The notes: generated by a model from the letters alone, not told the origin. A stretch of 64,000 bases of DNA from Diphasiastrum complanatum (GCA_029204225.1 CM055110.1:32612299-32676298), one strand, 5' to 3'; counted from the stretch's first letter, positions 31,937-42,863 are shown. A program made the numbers and translations.

Positions 31937-32640
31937 ATGACTTCAATGGGTGTCTTTCTATTAGAAGCAAGTGAAAGATTGTCAACCTCCAATTACTCAA
32001 TTTGGAAGGTTAGAATGGAATCTGTCTTAATACTACAAGATGTGATGGATATTGTACTTGGCATTGAAGAAGAACCACAAATTCTTCAAGAAACTCCAAA
32101 GTACAAAAAGAGAGCCAGGATGGCTCTGCATTATATTTAGATGAATGTCTCAAATGACATCTTAAGAGAAATTACTAATGCCAAAGATGCTTGGGATACT
32201 CTCAAGTCCATCTATGAGGCAAAGAATACTTCTAGACTTCTAACACTAAGAAACCAAAATTTTCAAAGTGTAGAGAGAAGTGATGAATGTGCTTCAGCTT
32301 ATGTAATGAGAGTTAAAGACCTCCATAGAGAATTGTCATGCATAGGAGACTCCATCAACCAAAATCAACTTGTTTAAGTCATACTTAATGGGTTAAAGAA
32401 GGAATATGACAACCTTGTTGAGAGTTATGCCATTAAGGAGGAGCTACCAAGTTTGGAAACACTCCAAAGTGTGCTCATTTTTTAAGAATCAAGACAAGAG
32501 TATAAACTCTTGAAAATGAAGAGACTGTCTCTCAACATTGATGGTAAAGCTCTCTTTACCAAAGACAACCACAATACAAGAAGTAAGAATTAACACCAAT
32601 CCTTTCAAGCAAGAACAATCTTATTTCCAAGGAGAAAAGA
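31937..32640 (+). pseudogene. Family 4 gag, broken
   Basis: Starts MTSMGVFLLEASERLSTSNY and carries NYSIWKVRMESV. In-frame TAG at 32138-32140 after ALHYI (expected Gln or Lys) and TAA near 32375 after QLV; further stops and a frameshift follow. The knuckle region near 32697 reads CFFCATN then CFKK, so the central His block is deleted. Inactive capsid gene. Confidence 0.85.
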
Positions 32641-32839
32641 GAACTGGATGAGTCCTCTCAAGCTTCCACATCCAAGAAGAAGAAGAAAAACATCAAGTGT
32701 TTCTTTTGTGCCACCAATTGCTTCAAGAAGAAGAGTCAATTCAAGCAAGCCAACATTTCTAATGAAGAGAAGGAAGATGCTCATGCAAGTGATGAAGATG
32801 GATCTCTTATGGCTCGAGTTTTTCTTCATCACCTTTCAA

Positions 32840-33899
32840 GAAGGATGGTTCGTGGTATATCGACAGTGGAGCTTCTTCACATATGTGTAGCTCCAAGCAT
32901 TCTTTTTCATCCATGTCACCTTATGAAGGATCCAAGAAGTCTATCTACATAGCAAATGGTCATGAGTGTGCTATTGAAGGCACAGGGACCATTCCCTTAA
33001 AGCTTTCATCATCAAAAGTTCTTTCTCTGTCTAAAATACTTTTTGTTCCTAAGTTAACAAAAAGTCTTATTAGTGTTGAAAAATTGTTTGATAGTGGACT
33101 AGATGTGAATTTCAATGTTGATACATGTATAATCAAGAAGCATGATGAGATCCTTGCATTTGGGTCTAGATATGGTGGAATCTACAAGCTTGATCCCAAA
33201 GAGTATGCTAACTCTTGTGATGGTGCTTTTGCTTCTCATATTTCTTTGGAGGAACTTTGGCATAGAAGGTTGGGACATCCTAACTATAATTCTATGGTGT
33301 CCATGGTCAAGAAAGCCAAAGCTATTGGCTTGCCTAATCTTATCTCCAAGAATTTCAAGCCATGTGAGGCTTGTGCCATATCTAAGTCTCATAAGAAGCC
33401 TTTTTCAAAGTCATCTATCAAGACTACACATCCATTGGAGCTCATACACTCGGATGTGCACTTCTCATCTTCAAAGAGCAAGGGTGGTGCTACTTGCTTT
33501 GTAACTTTCATTGATGATTTCACTAGACTTACTTGGGTATATCTTCTAGCTTCAAAGTCTATGGTGTTTGACTAGTTCCAAAAAAGCTCAAAGCTCTAGT
33601 TGAAAAGCAATTTTCATACAAAATCAAGATTCTTAGAAGTGATGGAGGTGGTGAGTACACTTCCAATAAATTTCATGATTATTGTGAGCTTGAAGGCATT
33701 AAAAGGGAGTTTTCTTGTGCATATACACCATCTCAAAATGGGGTGGCTGAAAGAAAGAATAGAACATTGTGTGAATGTGCCAAAACCATTAGAATTGAGG
33801 CATCCTTGCCAAAAGACTTTTGGGGTGAGGCTATCAATTGTTCAAACTATCTTTGCAATCAATTCCCTCACGTTGCACTTGAGGAAAGTCACCATATGA
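32840..33899 (+). pseudogene. Family 4 protease and integrase, broken
   Basis: WYIDSGASSHMC (protease) starts near 32850. The main frame 32883-33575 holds ELWHRRLGHPN, CEACAISKSHKKPF, HSDVH and FVTFIDDFTRLTWVYLL. A TAG after SMVFD (33573-33575) and a shift move the frame; the next piece has the RSDGGGEY-type block and the SQNGVAERKNRTLCECAK block with the catalytic Glu. Asn in RSDNGGE appears replaced by Gly. Non-functional because of breaks. Confidence 0.85.
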
Positions 33900-33909
33900 A
33901 GCACTCTAT

Positions 33910-35850
33910 TTGAAGAAACCTGAGGTTGAACACCTTAGAGTATTTGGATGCATTTGCTTTGTCCATATTCCCTTGGAAACAAGAAAGAAGGATCATCCTT
34001 GTGCAAGCAAAGGAGTAATGGTTGGATATTCATCCAACAAGAAAGCCTATCAAATCTACATGCTCTCTACTTCTAAAGTAATTGATGGTAGAGATGTAGT
34101 TTTTCATGAAGAAGAAAAGTCCAATCTTGGAGGGGCCGAGATCAAGCAACCTCAAAATCTATCACCTTTTGTTATTGAAGACAATCAACATATAGAGGAG
34201 TTGAGATTTGAAGATGGAAGTCCTCGGATTCTCACTCCTAGAAGATCCATGAGGGAGATATCCGAGCCCAAAAGGCTCACTTATGATGACAAAGGAAAAC
34301 AAGTGGATCTTGATTCCACTTATGCTTATTTTGTTTCTCACGAGGAGCCCAAAGATGTTCAAGAATCCCTCAATACCAAGGAGTGGTATGAGGTCATGAA
34401 GATTGAATATGATGCCTTGATCACCAACCACACATGGGAGCTAGTGGATCCACCACCTAACATGCATATCATTGGATGCAAGTGGGTGTTTAAGATCAAG
34501 TACAATCATGATGGCTCCATCAACAAGTACAAGGCAAGATTATGTGCTAAAGGCTTTGCACAAATATATGGTCTTGACTATGAAGAAACCTTTGTTCCAG
34601 TAGCAAAGATGGTGACAATAAGAATCATAATCTCTCTTGCCTTATTTTTTAAGTGAAAACTGTTTCAACTTGATGTCTCCAATGCTTTTTTGAATGGCTA
34701 TCTTGAGGAGGAGATATACATGGAACAACCTCAAGGATTTATCAAGGATAAATATAAGGTGTGTTTGCTATTTAGAAGTCTTTATGGCTTGAAGCAAGCA
34801 CCTAGATCATGGTATTCAAGACTCAACAACTTTCTACTTTCATTAGGATTTGTGCTTAGTGACTATGATCCTTCTATGTACTTAAAGTTTGATGGTAGTA
34901 ATATTGTCATTCTTCTAATTTATGTAGATGAGATTATTCTTAGTGGAAGTTGTTTGATTCTAGTTCAAGAAACCAAAGATGCATTAGGAAAAGAATTTAA
35001 AATACAAGATCTAGGAGAGGTCCATTACATTTTAGGCCTTCAGATTGATTTTCATGAAGAATATGCTTCAATCTGTCAATCTAGATATGTCTTTTCTATC
35101 AATATGAAAAATTGTAAAGGCATAGATACTCCCATGGAGCAACATGTAAAAGATCCTATTGAAGGTGATGAAAGATCCTTTGAGGACATCACACTTTATA
35201 GGAGTCTTATAGGCTCTTTAATCTGGCTTACTATCACTAGACCCGATTTGAGCTATTGTGTGCACAAATTGAGTCAATTTATGCAAGATCCCAAGATCCA
35301 ACATTGGAAGATGGCCAAGAGAGTTCTAAGATATGTATCTTCTACTCAAGATTATGGTTTATTGTACAAGAATGAAGATCTAACCATTGTTGGCTATTCG
35401 GATTCCGATTTTGCAAGTGATAAAATGGATTGAAAGTCCATTAGTGCATATACTATCTTTCTTTGAGGCAATCTTGTGTCTTGGCTTTCAAAGAAGCAAG
35501 ATACCATATCTCTATCATCTTGTGAGGCCAAGTACAAAGCACTCACTACAACAACTAAAGAGGTGCTTTGGATCAAGAGGTTAATCATGGAGCTAAAGTG
35601 CATCAAAGAGGATAATCTTCCCTTGATCAAATGTGACCACATCTCGGCACAAGCTCTTGCAAACAATCCTATTTTTAATGCAAGAAGCAAGCATATACAA
35701 GTAGCACACCTGAAGGTGAAATCAACTTGGAACATGTCGACACATCTTCGTGTATTGCTGATCTTCTCACAAACCCACTTTGCAAAAGTGCCTTCTCAAA
35801 GCATAGGTCTAATCTTGGTCTTATCTCAAGATCAATGCTTGATCCACATT
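33910..35850 (+). pseudogene. Family 4 RT and RNase H, broken
   Basis: 33910-34656 covers the post-integrase region, linker and RT start (CKWVFKIKYNHDGSINKYKA) and ends at TGA after ALFFK. 34690-35433 covers ATGG-less palm: NGYLEEEIYMEQPQGF, YGLKQAPRSWYSRL and LLIYVDEIILSGS, where the second catalytic Asp of YVDD is Glu. A TGA at 35431-35433 follows SDKMD (normal DRKS). RNase H continues with SLSSCEAKYKALTT and NPIFNARSKHIQ, then loses register. Inactive. Confidence 0.88.
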
Positions 35851-35867
35851 AGATACATTTTTAGGAG

Positions 35868-36480
35868 TGTCAAAATATTGAGAAATATTTCTAATTTTGT
35901 GAGTAGGGGTCCTAAAAATGCCAAAGATGAATTGAGCTCTTTTGGCTTAGTAAAGACCCATCTTAGAATAAAATATTTAAGGTAGGTAGAAGTAGAAACT
36001 TGTGGTACCATAGGAATTGCCATTTGTACTTTACATGCCACATTTAATGCATGAAAAGACTAGGCGGCACAATTAGACATAGTGAGGTGGCTTGAATAAG
36101 TCTAGATAGCTTGAGAGGTGGATTCACAACTCCAATTCAACTCAAAGTAGGAGGAGAGTCCATGGATATATATATATGTGATGTACTCTCATTGAGAAAA
36201 TGATAAAATTTGTGTGTAATGCAAATTTGGAGACAAGCTCTTTGTGCCCTCTCTCTCTACACGAGTTTTGTACTTTCTATTTTCTCTCTCTAGCCGAGTT
36301 GAGACATTTATGATGCTTAGTCTTATGTTTTGTTGACAGATCTTGCTTGTAACACAATAATATTTTTTTAATGATCAACTTTCCTATTGACAACCAATGC
36401 TAGCCTGATCTTTATGGTATTATTGGGCTTAGGAAATCAAAAGTACATGTGTAGGGCGTCCCACGTGTGTGAATTCAGCA
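35868..36480 (+). repeat. Family 4 3' LTR (613 bp)
   Basis: Starts TGTCAAAATATTG and ends GTGAATTCAGCA. The end palindrome is CCCACGTGTGTGAATTC. Compared with the 5' LTR there are many substitutions and a shorter AT run near 36166. Confidence 0.92.
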
Positions 36481-37313
36481 AAAAGTAATTAGAGGTTCAT
36501 ATTTCGTCTTCATTAGTCAATCTAAGTATGCTCAAAGTTTTCTCAATAGATTTAAAATGCAAAATTGCAAGCATGTAGAAACACCAATGAAGCAAGATGT
36601 AAAAGTGCTCAATGAAAGTGATGAAGCATCCTTTATAGACATCATTCTTTATAGGCAACTTATAGGCTCCTTAATGTGGATCACCATAACTAGGCCTGAT
36701 CTATTCTTTAGTGTGTGTAGGTTAAGTCAATATATGCAAGATCCATTGGTCATACATTGAAAAAGTGCTAAAAGGATCTTGAGATACATCTCGGGCACTC
36801 TAGATCATGGAATTCTCTATAGAGGAGATGTTATTGATTTGCATGACTTTAGTGACTCAGATTTTGTAGGTGACAAAAGGGACATAAAGTACACAAGTGC
36901 CTATGCAACATTCATTGGTGGAGGAGTTCTTTCTTGGTTGTCAAATCTCACTTTCTTCAACCAAGGCCGAGTACAAAGCTCTCACTACCACCACAAAGGA
37001 GCTTCTATGGATCAAAAGGCTACTTGTGGAGCTGAATATCATGAGTTTAGATGTTGTTCCAACTCTTTATAATCACGACATTCCAACCCAACACCTTGCA
37101 ACCAATCCAATCTTCCATGCAAGGTCAAAGCATATTGAGATCTCTCTCATTTTGTGAGAGAAAAGGTGCAATCTAAGGAGATATCTTTGGAGCATGTGGC
37201 AAGTAGTGAATGTGTTGGTGATATCCTCACTAAAACACTTCAAAGAGCTGCATTTGTGAAGTTAATATAGGCCTAGATTTAATAAGTAAGTCTATGTTAT
37301 CTTCAAACTAGTT
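36481..37313 (+). pseudogene. Old family 2 relative: RT C-terminus and RNase H, right of the family 4 insertion
   Basis: Resumes RT at the EVIRGSYF-type block, then QNCKHVETPMKQDVKVLNES, GSLMWITITRPDLFFSVCRL, and RNase H pieces: DFSDSDFVGDKRDIKYTSAY, SSTKAEYKALTTTTKE and NPIFHARSKHIEI. Stops and frameshifts occur near 36760, 36950 and 37145. GVLSWLS is followed by a deletion of the KKQ(E/D)TI block. Clearly the same family as 12876-14813, but older. Confidence 0.88.
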
Positions 37314-37324
37314 GTGAGGAGGAG
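37314..37324 (+). promoter_or_regulatory. Polypurine tract of old family 2 relative
   Basis: GTGAGGAGGAG, identical to 14817-14827, directly before the LTR start. Confidence 0.85.
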
Positions 37325-37621
37325 TGTTAAAATTACACAAGCTAGTTTGCATAATTTCCACTTGTAAATGACTTTGAGGACATGTTGTGTCACACGTGCC
37401 AAAAGCATAGGATACCTTATTCTAAGTCAAATCATTAACTTGACTTTGGAATGGCACCCTTGGAATGTGGCCAAAGAGTGCATGGATAGGGTAGAGAAAA
37501 AAATGGGAGCTTAAAATAGCAATTTCTTTATTGTTTTTGGATCTCAAGATATTGGCCCTAATTAGGGTTGATCAGATGGATCTTTAAGCTAGATGTTAGG
37601 GTTAGGATGTGATGAATGCAT
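37325..37621 (+). repeat. Family 2-type 3' LTR, truncated by the family 5 insertion
   Basis: Starts TGTTAAAATTACACAAGC and aligns with the first part of the 682-bp family 2 LTR (for example GTCACACGTGCCAAA(T)AGCATAGGA), with many substitutions. The family 5 LTR begins at 37622-37624. About 300 bp is left; the remainder is not found beyond 42839 except possibly about 24 bp. Confidence 0.85.
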
Positions 37622-38249
37622 AGTGAGAGATTTCAACTAGTTTAGTCTAGTTTAGTCACATTTTGGTAAATTGTCAATAAGAGGCCAAAACTCATTTTAG
37701 ACTTAGAGATAAATTTTTTAAAGTTATGTTAGTTTAAAATATATTCAATAAACACTTTTTGAAAGTGTGGGAAAGTTGGTAGTCGCGTTTGAGAGAGATT
37801 CAAATTTGAACTTTGGGTACATTGAATCTAGACCCAAAAATAGTAGGGTTTACATTTTGGAGGGAAAGCCAAGTGGCCGAATAGGGTTTGGAAACTCTAT
37901 AAAAGTATGTAGCTCGTGGAGAGACACATCTTCTCTCTTATCTCTCTCATTTCATCATTATACATGGTTCTCTTTGGGTTCTACTACTCATTGGTGCACT
38001 ATCTTGGTGTTATTTTGCAATCTTGTGTGTAGAATGCTCATTTATTGCTATTTTCGGTTCCACACGTGTACGGACAGCAAACATATTTTATGTTTTGGTT
38101 CATGTTTGATCAATATCTCTTAGAGTTTGCATCTCATTTTGTATGTAGATGCTGATTTTTCTACATTGGCAGGATTGTTGGTTTGCTCCTTATTGTAACC
38201 AAAGATCAGGGACATGGATTGGATCTTGAATGATCTAAAATCCTTCACA
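37622..38249 (+). repeat. Family 5 5' LTR (about 626 bp)
   Basis: Begins (AG)TGAGAGATTTC, where the 3' LTR has TGTGAGAGATTTC, and ends ATCCTTCACA. TATA-like CTATAAAAG at 37897-37905. Contains TTCCACACGTGTACGG near 38058; the 3' LTR has about 29 extra bases at this point. Confidence 0.88.
37897..37905 (+). promoter_or_regulatory. Putative TATA box of family 5 LTR
   Basis: CTATAAAAG in the context GGAAACTCTATAAAAG, with an equivalent CTCTATAAAATG in the 3' LTR near 42457. A good match to the plant TATA consensus in the expected part of the LTR. Confidence 0.6.
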
Positions 38250-38799
38250 ATGAAATGACCAGCCATCTTTAGCAAGGATTTGGAGGAGTTACCAATGCTA
38301 GAGCATGCTAGATTGATCTCTACTCAAAAATCAGCATTTTTGCATGTGTAGAATTGATCTTTTGTAGGCCAAAACTCAATATAGGGTTATATACTTGATC
38401 AATTACGATTTTACACTTGGCTTGCTGGATTTAGATGATTTTTGGTGCATTAGGAAGGTCTCATTAGTGTCTACAAGAAGATATATCAAGTTTCTAGAAA
38501 TTGCATGTAAAATTTGAGATATTCAATTTTTTGTGATTTTGTCAAAATCCTAATTTTGATTGGATCTCTAGTTTGTGAGGTTACTGAGATTCATTTGAGT
38601 GTGTTTCATTCTTAGGAAGTGGCAAGAATGATTAGATTGAGGATAGATCATAGGTTGATCAAGATCTAGGTAGAAGTGCTAGAAGAGATTTGAGAGGTTC
38701 CATATCTTTGTGATTTCTTCTTGAGTTCATTTGTTGACATTCAAGAGAGTTCTTTGTGCATTGGAACAGGTTGAAAGAAGAAGATCAGGTCACTTTAAC

Positions 38800-39510
38800 A
38801 TGGCTACAAGTGGAGGCTTTATGTTGGAGAGCAATGATAGGCCTACCTCAATCAACTATTCTACTTGGAAGGTGAGGATGGAGTCCTTATTGGAGATGAA
38901 TGAGCTGATGGAGATTGTTGTAGGTTTGGAGGAGAGGCCTCAAGCACCTCAAGATAAAGTGAGGTATGACAAGAGAGCAAAGAAAGCTCTACACATGATT
39001 AAGATGAATGTTACCAATGAACTTCTCAAGGAAGTTGGTAAGTGCACATCATCTTTGGAGGCTTGGGAAGCTTTGAAGAAGCCTTATGAATCCAAGTCTA
39101 CATCAAGAGTGCTTACACTTAGGAGAAAAATCTTTCAAATTTTTCAAAAGAAGGAAGAGAGTACTCATGCTTTTGTTTTGAGGGTTAAAGCATTCAATGA
39201 TGAGTTAGCATGTATTGATGAAAGCATTAAGGAGGTAGAACTTGTTCAAGTTATACTTAATGGCTTGTTGGATGATCATGCTAATCTTGTTCAAAGTTTT
39301 GCTATTCAAAAGACTTTGCCAAGTATTGTGGATTTGCAAGAGATCTTGGTGAATGAGGAGTATAGGCTTCAATCAAGAGGAGGTGGATCTACATCGACAT
39401 CTCATTATGAAGAGTATGCTATGTCTATCGAAGGCAAGTTCAAGGGCAAAGGCAAAGACAAGTGGTCTAAAGGGCAAGATCAAGGTGAGGCTTCTTCTTT
39501 TGGCAAAAAG
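38800..39510 (+). pseudogene. Family 5 gag, frameshifted just before the zinc knuckle
   Basis: ATG 38800 gives MATSGGFMLESNDRPTSINY, closely matching the family 3 gag start, then NYSTWKVRMESLLEMNELME. An upstream in-frame Met at 38731 exists but is outside the conserved region. The helical capsid part and the basic FKGKGKDKWSKG stretch are intact. Near 39510 the frame shifts by one base; the knuckle continues in the frame of the next ORF. About 240 residues of good capsid sequence. Confidence 0.85.
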
Positions 39511-41386
39511 AAAGTCCAAGTTGAAATTATTTTATTGTGGAATCAAAGGGCATTTTGCTAATGAATGTTTGAAGAAGCAAAGAGATGAAGGTAGCAAGCA
39601 AATCAACTTTACTACTAATGATGAGAATCTAGGTGGTGGTGATTCTCTTTTGATGTATTCTTCAAGTCGAATATCAAGTGAAGGTGACAAAGATTCATGG
39701 TGGATTGATAGTGGAGCTAGTTCACACATGACTAGTCACAAGGAGTTCTTTACTTCTTTGGTCACTTATGATGGAGCCAAGAAAGCAATTCACATGGCCA
39801 ATGGTGGTGAGTGTGTGATTGAAGGTATTGGTTCAACTCCTATTTGTCTCTCTACTAATAGGAAAGCAAGAATTGATGGTGTTATTTACATTCCTTCACT
39901 TTCAAAGAATTTGTTAAGTGTTGGTCAAGTGATAGAGAAAGGATACATGGTAAATTTTGGTGGTGATGCTTGCTTCATTACAAAGGAAGAAATCTTGGTT
40001 GCTAGGGGCAATAGACAAGGTAGACTTTTCAAGCTTGATGCTTTTGTTATGGCTAACAAAAAGGACGGAATGGAAAAGACGATTGGTCTCAACTCTCCAA
40101 AGTTCCCTTTTAGCATCAATAAGATTGGTGGATCTTATGCAAAGTCTAAAAAGCTTCCTTATGTTAGATCTAGTTCAAGATCTAATATGCTTCTTGGAGA
40201 TGTTCATCTTTGTGCTAACTTGGCTAGTCTTGAGGATAATGATGGTGTTTCAAAGGTTCTTCATGGCAAGTGCAAGCATGCAAAAGGTAAGGAAAGAGCT
40301 AACTTCATCAATGGAGGAGAAGGTTCTTCCTTGGAAAAGATTGTTGCTAATGATTTCTTTGATCATATGGAAAAGGATGTTGCTAGGTGCATGCATGAAG
40401 GAGGTGGTTCTTCTACATTCTTTTGTTATGATTCCAAGAAAGTCACAAGTAGAGTTACATGTCTTCATAAAGAGAGTAGATCAAATGGTTCTATCAAGAG
40501 ACTTGGTGAGGAAGATAGTCACAAGTCAAGAAGAAGAGAAGTATGTAAAGAGTTCAAAGTAGGACGTACTTTGAATGATGTCATTGTGAATGATAGTGAG
40601 GAAGAATCATTATCATATGAGTCATTACCTAAAACATTGAGTAGAAGTTCTTGTTTGAAAAAAGAGAGTACTTCAATCATCCTTATGTTGAAGGTACTAG
40701 TCATTTTTTTCATGGCTTCTAATGTTTTTGAGGTTTCTACTTCTTATGATGCAATCATTAAGAGGGAGTCTTATGAAGGGAAGAGCAATGGAAGGTTGGT
40801 TCTTGGGAAGATCCAAGGCATGGATCTCACATCTCTTCATCAACTCAAAGGATTCTATGATTATGAATTGATCACTCATGATCAAGATGGCAAAAGGTTG
40901 GTTGGAGAAGACTACATGGAGCAAATCGAGAGACAATTTCTTCAAGGCAAGGGAGATATCATTGGTGAGCTTATTGAGGTTTGTTATGGACTCAAGAGGG
41001 CTGGATTTATTAGGTTTGATACTCATCTTCACCTACTCTACTTCATGTTGGATGGAAAGCTTGGAATCTATCTTTTGATTTATGATGGTGACATTGGTGA
41101 CATTGTTTTCACTAACCTTTGTAAAAATTTGAGATCAAGCATTGATGAGTTCTTGTTGAATCTAGATCATATGTTTGAGAGGGAGTATTTCCAGAGGTTC
41201 AGGTCTAAAGATATTCATATCTTTGATATCTTTGATGATCAAGAGAAAGGTAAGCAAGTGGAAGCGACTCACTTTGCTTTACTCACATGTTTTGGAGAAT
41301 TTTCTTGTGTAGATGATGCTATGCAAGTGGATATTGGCTATCATGGTTTTCATACTGGAAAAGCAAGTAATGGATCTGGAAAATAA
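39511..41386 (+). CDS. Family 5 zinc knuckle-protease plus unusual pol-like or novel region
   Basis: The open frame spans 39353-41386 (677 codons), but the first 52 codons are out of gag frame. Numbering in that ORF: knuckle LFYCGIKGHFANEC at 59-72 (first Cys is Leu), protease WWIDSGASSHMT with D119, normal post-protease region to about 232. LWHKRLGH is missing. Then SKKLPYVRSSSRSNMLLGDV (265-284) resembles the start of integrase; no DNGGE or VAER block follows. A hydrophobic stretch at 441-455 (IILMLKVLVIFFMAS) looks membrane-like. Residues 519-590 (EDYMEQIERQF, CYGLKRA, LLIYDGDIGDIVF) echo RT, with YVDD changed to YDGD. KGKQVEATHFALLTCFGE (632-649) echoes the linker that normally precedes RT, so order seems permuted. 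Protease is probably active; the rest has no demonstrable enzyme site. Confidence 0.55.
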
Positions 41387-41389
41387 AGT

Positions 41390-42190
41390 TTGTTCAATGA
41401 CTTTGATGGTCAAGAGGAAGATCAAGAGGTTGGTCTCAAAGGGCTTCAACGACACAAAAGGAAAGATGGCAATTTGGAGCTAGTCAAGAGCATTAAAGGA
41501 AGGTTATTTAGAAAGATGTTCTTTTTGCAGCTTATTAGAGACTCAAGTAAGGTCAAAGGAGCAGCAAGGAAGTGTCGTTCAAGTTTACTTTACTTGTTCT
41601 ATCTCATGTTTGAGCTATTTCATGTGGATGTGTGCAAATTGTCAAGATATGGACAAACTAGCTACATTGTCTTGCAATATCTTATTGTTGAGGTTGTACT
41701 AGCATTCTTGGCTGGTTATGCTGATGGAAATGAAGCTATGGGAGGTTCATTATTTCACTCATTCATGTCCAAGTCATCAAGTGTTGATGATACCTTGTGG
41801 CAAGATGGAGATGGAGGCTCATTCATGGAGTTTTATGGTGGAGACATATCAAGAAAGGACAAAGTTGGAGGAGACAAGCAAGCAAATGGTCATCACTCAC
41901 ATTTATTTTTTGGTTGCTGTAATTTTCCAGAGAGTTCAAAGTTTGAAACATGGAGGAATCATTCCATTCACATTCTATTTGGTTCTTCATGTTCTAGTTA
42001 TATCTTGATGTGTAAAATTGATGTAAGAAATAGTGAAACATCCAATTTGGACACTATTCTCTATATCAATTATGAAAGATACTTCAGAACCTTAGAAAGG
42101 AGATCTATACTTAGGATGGAGATCATTCTAAAGTTGGATCAAAGTTCTATTGCCAAAACTATGCCAAAACTAGTTGAAGAGGGAGTGTGA
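41390..42190 (+). CDS. Family 5 downstream ORF in the same frame, of unknown function
   Basis: This 266-codon frame is in phase with the preceding ORF; only TAA 41384-41386 separates them, so an ancestor may have had one long ORF. Weak echoes of pol are visible: FHVDVCKLSRYGQ (like LSFVVGKLSQFMQ of RT), FLAGYADGNEA (like the SDSDFAGD block of RNase H) and a C-terminus PKLVEEGV (family 3 ends ASNVEEGV). None of the RNase H catalytic motifs is preserved. Hydrophobic segments lie at about 65-77 and 92-110. It ends with TGA overlapping the LTR start. It could be diverged pol or an envelope-like ORF; neither is shown. Confidence 0.5.
   Translation: MFNDFDGQEEDQEVGLKGLQRHKRKDGNLELVKSIKGRLFRKMFFLQLIRDSSKVKGAARKCRSSLLYLFYLMFELFHVDVCKLSRYGQTSYIVLQYLIVEVVLAFLAGYADGNEAMGGSLFHSFMSKSSSVDDTLWQDGDGGSFMEFYGGDISRKDKVGGDKQANGHHSHLFFGCCNFPESSKFETWRNHSIHILFGSSCSSYILMCKIDVRNSETSNLDTILYINYERYFRTLERRSILRMEIILKLDQSSIAKTMPKLVEEGV
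42173..42185 (+). promoter_or_regulatory. Polypurine tract of family 5 element
   Basis: GTTGAAGAGGGAG immediately before TGTGAGAG, the same as in family 3. Its preservation indicates that the 3' end can still be used for plus-strand priming. Confidence 0.8.
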
Positions 42191-42839
42191 GAGATTTCAA
42201 CTAGTTTAGTCTAGTTTAGTCACATTTTGGTAAATTGTCAATAAGAGGCCAAAACTCATTTTAGACTTAGAGATAAACTTTTTAAAGTTATTTTAGTTTA
42301 AAATACATTAAATAAACACTTTTTGAAAGTGTGGGAAAGTTGGTAGTCGAGTTTGAGAGACATTCAAATTTGAACTTTGGGTACATTGAATCTAGACCCA
42401 AAAATAGTAGGGTTTACATTTTGGAGGGAAACCCAAGTGGCCAAATAGGGTTTGGAAACTCTATAAAATGATGTAACTCATGGAGAGACACATCTTCTCT
42501 CTTCTCTCTCTCATTTCAACATTATACATGGTTCTCTTTGGGTTCTACTACTCATTGGTGCACTATCTTGGTGTTATCTTGCATTCTTGTGTGTAGAATG
42601 CTCATTTATTGCTATTTTCGGTTCCACACGTGTGAAATACAGTAGGGTAATGTAATTGTATGGACAGCAAACATATTTTATGTTTTGGTTCATGTTTGAT
42701 CAATATCTCTTAGAGTTTGCATCTCATTTTGTATGTAGATGCTGATTTTTCTACATTGGCAGGACTGTTGGTTTGCTCCTTATTGTAACCAAAGATCAGG
42801 GACATGGATTGGATCTTGAATGATCTGAAATCCTTCACA
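42186..42839 (+). repeat. Family 5 3' LTR (654 bp)
   Basis: Starts TGTGAGAGATTTC, ends ATCCTTCACA. TTCCACACGTGTGAAATAC near 42623 is the longer form of the palindrome site truncated in the 5' LTR. Confidence 0.9.
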
Positions 42840-42863
42840 GCATTTGAGTGAAGAGAGAATGAT

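Larger units (their letters stand above)
30569..36480 (+). mobile_element. Family 4 Ty1/copia element (5912 bp), decayed, nested in an older RT gene
   Basis: LTRs at 30569-31183 (615 bp) and 35868-36480 (613 bp), PBS, then gag-PR-IN-RT-RNaseH pieces in order. Flanks AGAAG (30564-30568) and AAAAG (36481-36485) are a one-mismatch target duplication. The LTRs differ at about 20 or more sites by eye (3-4%), so it is clearly older than families 2 and 3. Multiple stops and frameshifts. Confidence 0.92.
37622..42839 (+). mobile_element. Family 5 retrotransposon (about 5.2 kb) with non-canonical coding region
   Basis: LTRs 37622-38249 and 42186-42839 with TG...CA ends, imperfect target duplication (GCATA left, GCATT right), gag, protease, and then long open frames without normal integrase or RT. 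Polypurine tract GTTGAAGAGGGAG is shared with family 3. No TGGTATCAGAGC follows the 5' LTR. LTRs differ by roughly 2.5-3% plus a 29-bp indel, so the element is not brand new, yet its 3' coding half has a single stop. Another family 5 LTR starts at 63813. Confidence 0.88.

Noticed and set aside
37767-38123. 118-codon frame in the family 5 5' LTR as a gene
   Set aside because: The frame is not preserved in the 3' LTR or the 63813 fragment and overlaps the promoter region.
41384-41386. Programmed stop-codon readthrough between the two family 5 ORFs
   Set aside because: A single TAA in a copy with 3% LTR divergence is adequately explained by mutation; no readthrough context is evident.
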